Assembly (NCBI GenBank): GCA_016110215.1
Contig: JADWQD010000014.1
Span: 62,001-126,000 of the forward strand
DNA length: 64,000 nt
Direction of reading: 5' to 3'
Source of the DNA: Capronia americana
Lineage: Eukaryota; Ascomycota; Eurotiomycetes; Chaetothyriales; Herpotrichiellaceae
Under the pieces are notes generated by a model. That model was not told the origin of the DNA, made no database searches, and was given only the letters and a program-made list of their open reading frames with translations. A program made the position numbers and the translations under genes. Positions 60,724-64,000 of this stretch are shown one piece after another (the stretch's first letter is position 1; each line of letters opens with the position of its first letter).

Positions 60724-63050
60724 GCCTGGACCTCCGGTCCGCATCGGACGTTCTTTTGCCTGTGTTTCCTTTGTCTCTGCATATCGAGGAACTGCCAGTT
60801 TAGCAAGCGTTGTCTTTGGCCTGATGATGGGGACGGGGGCATGGTCTAGTCGGGCCGGGGGATCTTTTTCGATTTCACTCAGGCTTGCTGGTCTTGCTGG
60901 AATAGGCATCTGGTTTATCCTCACTTTTCCTTTGTCCTTCAACATTGAACATTACAGAGAGACGGGCTCACGCCAGGACACGCCAATTACCGTCACAAGC
61001 TACGACACTGATTCTTCCGCCCACACAAACCTCTCTGCAGGGCGGTCTCCCTTCTCCTTCACATCTTCCAGTCTGCTACCGGACGGAGCTCATTCGAGCT
61101 ACCCGACCCATTTTCGATCACGACTGTCGTTTCCGATTGCTTCTTGTTCCGATTATGGAGTGCAGATTTCGAGTCTCCCTCCAGCCTTGGGGCAGATTTC
61201 AAAACTCGGTATCCCGCATAGGGTGCCACCTTTCGACGCAGTCCTAGTGATATTGGACACGAGCTGCTTGACTCTGCGGCATGATTCACCTGCTTGCAGT
61301 GGCCATGTTTCTCGGAACGCAACTCTACCAACCACCTCTCCAGATAATAGAGTCACGAGCTCACCTCACAGTAAAAGGGAACATTGGAAAGCGCAAGCAA
61401 TAACAACGACAGCATGGGTTTCCAGGAGGATATTTGATACTTTTGCACAGCGACAACACTGGAGGACACACATTCGGCAAACGAGAACGACCCACGTGCA
61501 CGCGCACATATCACGGACGGCATATTTTCACCTCTGGTTCATCGAGTGAACCTTACTCTTTGCAAAGTCAACAATCGTTTAACTATTCCCACTCCACTTT
61601 CTCCTTGACGACAATCGTTGAACGAACCACTCTGACGAATTCCCTATGCATATCTGTGCTCTTGCTTTTCAAGTCGTGTTTTGAACAAATTGTGTTATGC
61701 ATCGCGAGGATAGGAAGCAAAGGAATGGGAAAGGGATTGGTGGGGGGGATGAAGGGTGCGGCAGGGCTGGATGAACCTGGGCAGAATGGAGCGAAGTGTG
61801 CACTGAAGGACTGGGCTGGCCTGGGCTTGACGAGCAAGCAAGGCTTTCCAATGCAGTGCCACTGGTCTCTTCTTCTACTTTGTCCCTCACGATTACTCCC
61901 GCCGTCGACGTGAGCATCGCCTCCTGAGGAGGCATCTCACTGGCCCGGAGGAGTCATGAGGGGTCTAAAGGGAGTACAGGCTGAACAGATTCATGCCGGC
62001 CAGCTAGTATTTGTACAGATCCGACAGGGTTGGATGCTCGAGATAGTGTCTTTTCCTTTCTAGCTGAGCTATGAGACTTTGAATCGATATGCTTTTTAAT
62101 ACCCCAGCCAGACTTTTCCATCGTCACGTCACCTCTGTTCGTTGTGCTGCCGAGTCTGCCTTTGCTTGCTTCCCTCTCCCGCCGCCAGGTATTGTCGAGT
62201 GGAAAAACGCTTGGTCGTATTCGAGATCCTGCCTTCAGCAGCCTGCTGCGCACAAGGGAGTATCAAGAAGTATCCATTGATGGCAAGGATCCGCCACAAT
62301 TGTAATGTTGATCCATCCTGCGTGTGGACGAAGACCACGAGCGCGAGCCGTTCGCGAGATCCATGATAAAGCGACAAGCAGTCAACGAAGGGAATGGAGA
62401 ACGTCAGGCTTAGTTGGCTTTGCAAATGAATGCATGCTCCACTCTTTGTTGGTGTTCTAGCTCTAGATTTCGCTGTCTCGATGCTTCTCTAGCTCTTGTA
62501 TCTATGTATGCTGAAATGCGCCATGCTACCTATGCCTTACGCGGTGCTGAATGACAGGAAGTGCGCTGTCAAGCTCTCAGAGTCTCCAAAACAACGGCCG
62601 TCATTGATCGGAAGGAATGGAGCGCAAGGCAGAAGTGCCCTACCATATGATTACCGCGAAGATGATCCGCTCTCAACTCATATCAGACCTCCACCATCGT
62701 CAGTCGTTCGTCCTGGTCAGTTGAATGGTCGGTGTTCATCGCCCTCAAGGTTTGATTGTGTGAAGTCGTCCAAGCCTCGATAATACTTGTACTCGAAGGT
62801 GGCTCGACTTGCGTGCTCAAAGCCTGGCACTCTTCCAGACGCTCGAGTCTGGGTACGGTGCCGTGTAAAAGTCGTCTCATCAATGATCATGTTTATATGG
62901 CAGTTGAAAGTTGTTAGTCAAGTCTTTGCGGCTTGTTGCGTTGGTAGATTGCTGATATTCGGGGAAGACGCAGCTGTTTGTGTGCCTGCGTCGAGCTTTG
63001 ACGGTGGACTTGGGTTAGGAACTGGAATTGATGGCCATCCATCAACATGC
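60724..63050. other. 2.3-kb convergent region between hapB and TOP1
   Basis: It holds the 3' flanks of both genes. ORF 60671-61549 overlaps the hapB end in another frame and is not credible. A plus-strand G-rich run lies near 61740. I see no gene or repeat; a non-coding transcript is possible in such a long convergent gap. Confidence 0.45.
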
Positions 63051-64000
63051 CTAGAAAGTCCAGTTCTCATCGACGGATTTGAGAGCCCACTCAAACTTTT
63101 CCCGCAGAGTCTTCGAAAAGAACTTTTCGATGGGCACGTTGAACTTCTTACTGAACACGACCGTCAACCTCGGATCAATGTAGTTCTGTGCATCGATCAG
63201 TCAGTAGGTGGTCTCGGCTTGAATCACAAGGTTGATCCGAACTTACAATCTTCGAAGTGCCCAATGCCACCTCTTTATTGTTCTCCTTGTCCTCTGCCTG
63301 GATCGCCATGGTGGCAATCCTCGTGTCCAGCTTCTTGATTTGCTCTTCGAACTTGTCGACTGCTGGGGACTTGCCCTCGGCCTCGACCTTCTTGGTTTTG
63401 TTCTCCTTCTTGAACTTCTTCTCCAGCTCTGTGGCAACCTTGAGGCGTTCCTCAAGTTCCTTGTGTTTCATCTCTTTCTCCCCTTCGGCCTTCAGCTTCT
63501 CGTTCTCTTTCTCGAACTTCTTGGTAATCTTGGTCTTTTCTTGTTCAACCAGGAAAGCTTGGTGTTCCAGGATCCACGCCTCGTCGATATCGTCGGGCAG
63601 TTCAAAGTATTCGGCGCCCTTCTTCTTTTTGATCTTAGGGTCCACATCGATCATCATCTGTTTAATCCGCCATTGCTGGTACTTGAGGCCTTTGATCCGC
63701 TCGCCCAACTTTTCCATCTGACCTGCATGTCCAGCTCCCACAGTACGCTTGTGGTTGCAGAGAATAGCGACCCTTCGATTTGCGTCATTGTAGTCCTTGA
63801 CTCTTTCGGGGAGAGAACCTTCGGACTTCATTTCTGAAAGTAGTTTGGACATGGTGTACGATGCGTTGTAGGTACGGAAGACCTTGGCAGTCAGTCCATC
63901 CATATAACTCTTGAGATGCTTGTTGAGCGCGCTGGTGGTCAGGCGATCGAAGAGGTCATCTCCTTCCTGTTTGGGTGGCCTTTTGAAGATCTTCAGGTTC
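63051..64000 (-). CDS. TOP1: DNA topoisomerase I (type IB), C-terminal part; 5' end beyond the window
   Basis: Two exons are visible (64000-63247 and 63185-63051) with a 61-bp intron; the gene continues past the right edge. The open frame encodes the end of the catalytic core ([16 protein letters not shown], then [13 protein letters not shown], containing a catalytic Arg region). A long charged coiled-coil linker follows ([13 protein letters not shown]). The intron falls inside the active-site motif: L-G-T-S-K-I|N-Y-I-D-P-R-L, so the catalytic Tyr is the second residue encoded by the last exon. The terminal 44 residues end in [13 protein letters not shown]. The enzyme relaxes supercoils by a 3'-phosphotyrosyl intermediate. 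Confidence 0.95.

Noticed and set aside
60671..61549. Plus-strand ORF of 292 codons overlapping the hapB end
   Set aside because: Alternative frame of the hapB acidic tail running into its 3' flank; composition is not protein-like.
1..64000. Transposons, CRISPR arrays or a complete secondary-metabolite cluster
   Set aside because: No transposase, reverse transcriptase, terminal repeats, spacer arrays, PKS or NRPS sequences were seen; the two MFS and two MDR genes alone do not define a cluster.

Overview
This window is nuclear DNA from a filamentous ascomycete (Pezizomycotina). The coding sequences are interrupted by short GT-AG introns of about 47-101 bp, several with a visible CTAAC/CTGAC branch point. 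The gene set is typically fungal: a scytalone dehydratase of DHN melanin synthesis, HapB, an ATO-family acetate transporter, DHA1 and DHA2 MFS pumps, a ureidoglycolate-degrading enzyme and a VWA-Hint protein. A black-yeast or other Eurotiomycete/Dothideomycete source would fit the melanin gene, but this is inference; nothing here fixes the order. I see no transposon, CRISPR array, virus remnant or repeat island, so this looks like ordinary gene-rich euchromatin. I rebuilt 26 genes (25 protein-coding, 1 tRNA); two are cut by the window edges.

Layout. 0-11 kb is a run of six minus-strand genes: TspO/MBR (cut at the left edge), a ZIP metal transporter, a zinc-less MDR oxidoreductase, an alpha/beta hydrolase, scytalone dehydratase and a VWA-Vwaint-Vint protein. 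12.6-27.9 kb is a plus-strand run: a dihydroflavonol-reductase-like SDR, a bHLH transcription factor behind a 3.4-kb gene-free stretch, a 1273-aa single-pass glycoprotein, a PsiD-like phosphatidylserine/amino-acid decarboxylase and an HPP-family membrane protein. 28.7-37.8 kb is minus strand: a tubby-like protein, a leukotriene-A4-hydrolase-type aminopeptidase, an ATO acetate transporter and ATP synthase subunit e. The last is divergent from the dynein intermediate chain (plus, 38.1-40.2 kb), which converges on ureidoglycolate hydrolase/lyase. 42-49 kb carries two MFS transporters flanking an intron-containing tRNA, probably His(GTG), and then a 385-aa conserved unknown. 50-64 kb holds IMP3, an enoyl-reductase-like MDR, a PX/PXB protein (Lec1/Ypr097w type), hapB with a long spliced leader, and the 3' part of DNA topoisomerase I.

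Functionally the window is mixed: housekeeping (IMP3, TOP1, ATP synthase e, dynein IC, hapB), transport (ZIP, ATO, two MFS, HPP) and redox or catabolic accessory genes. No full secondary-metabolite cluster is present, because scytalone dehydratase stands without a PKS or tetrahydroxynaphthalene reductase. The observations most worth a second look are the VWA protein with a C-terminal Hedgehog/intein-type (Vint) domain, two families of GTAC-based repeats scattered through intergenic DNA, an intron in a His-type tRNA, two introns of 3n length with no stop codon in conserved regulators, and an AG|GTGAGT junction in the hapB leader that looks like a recursive splice site.
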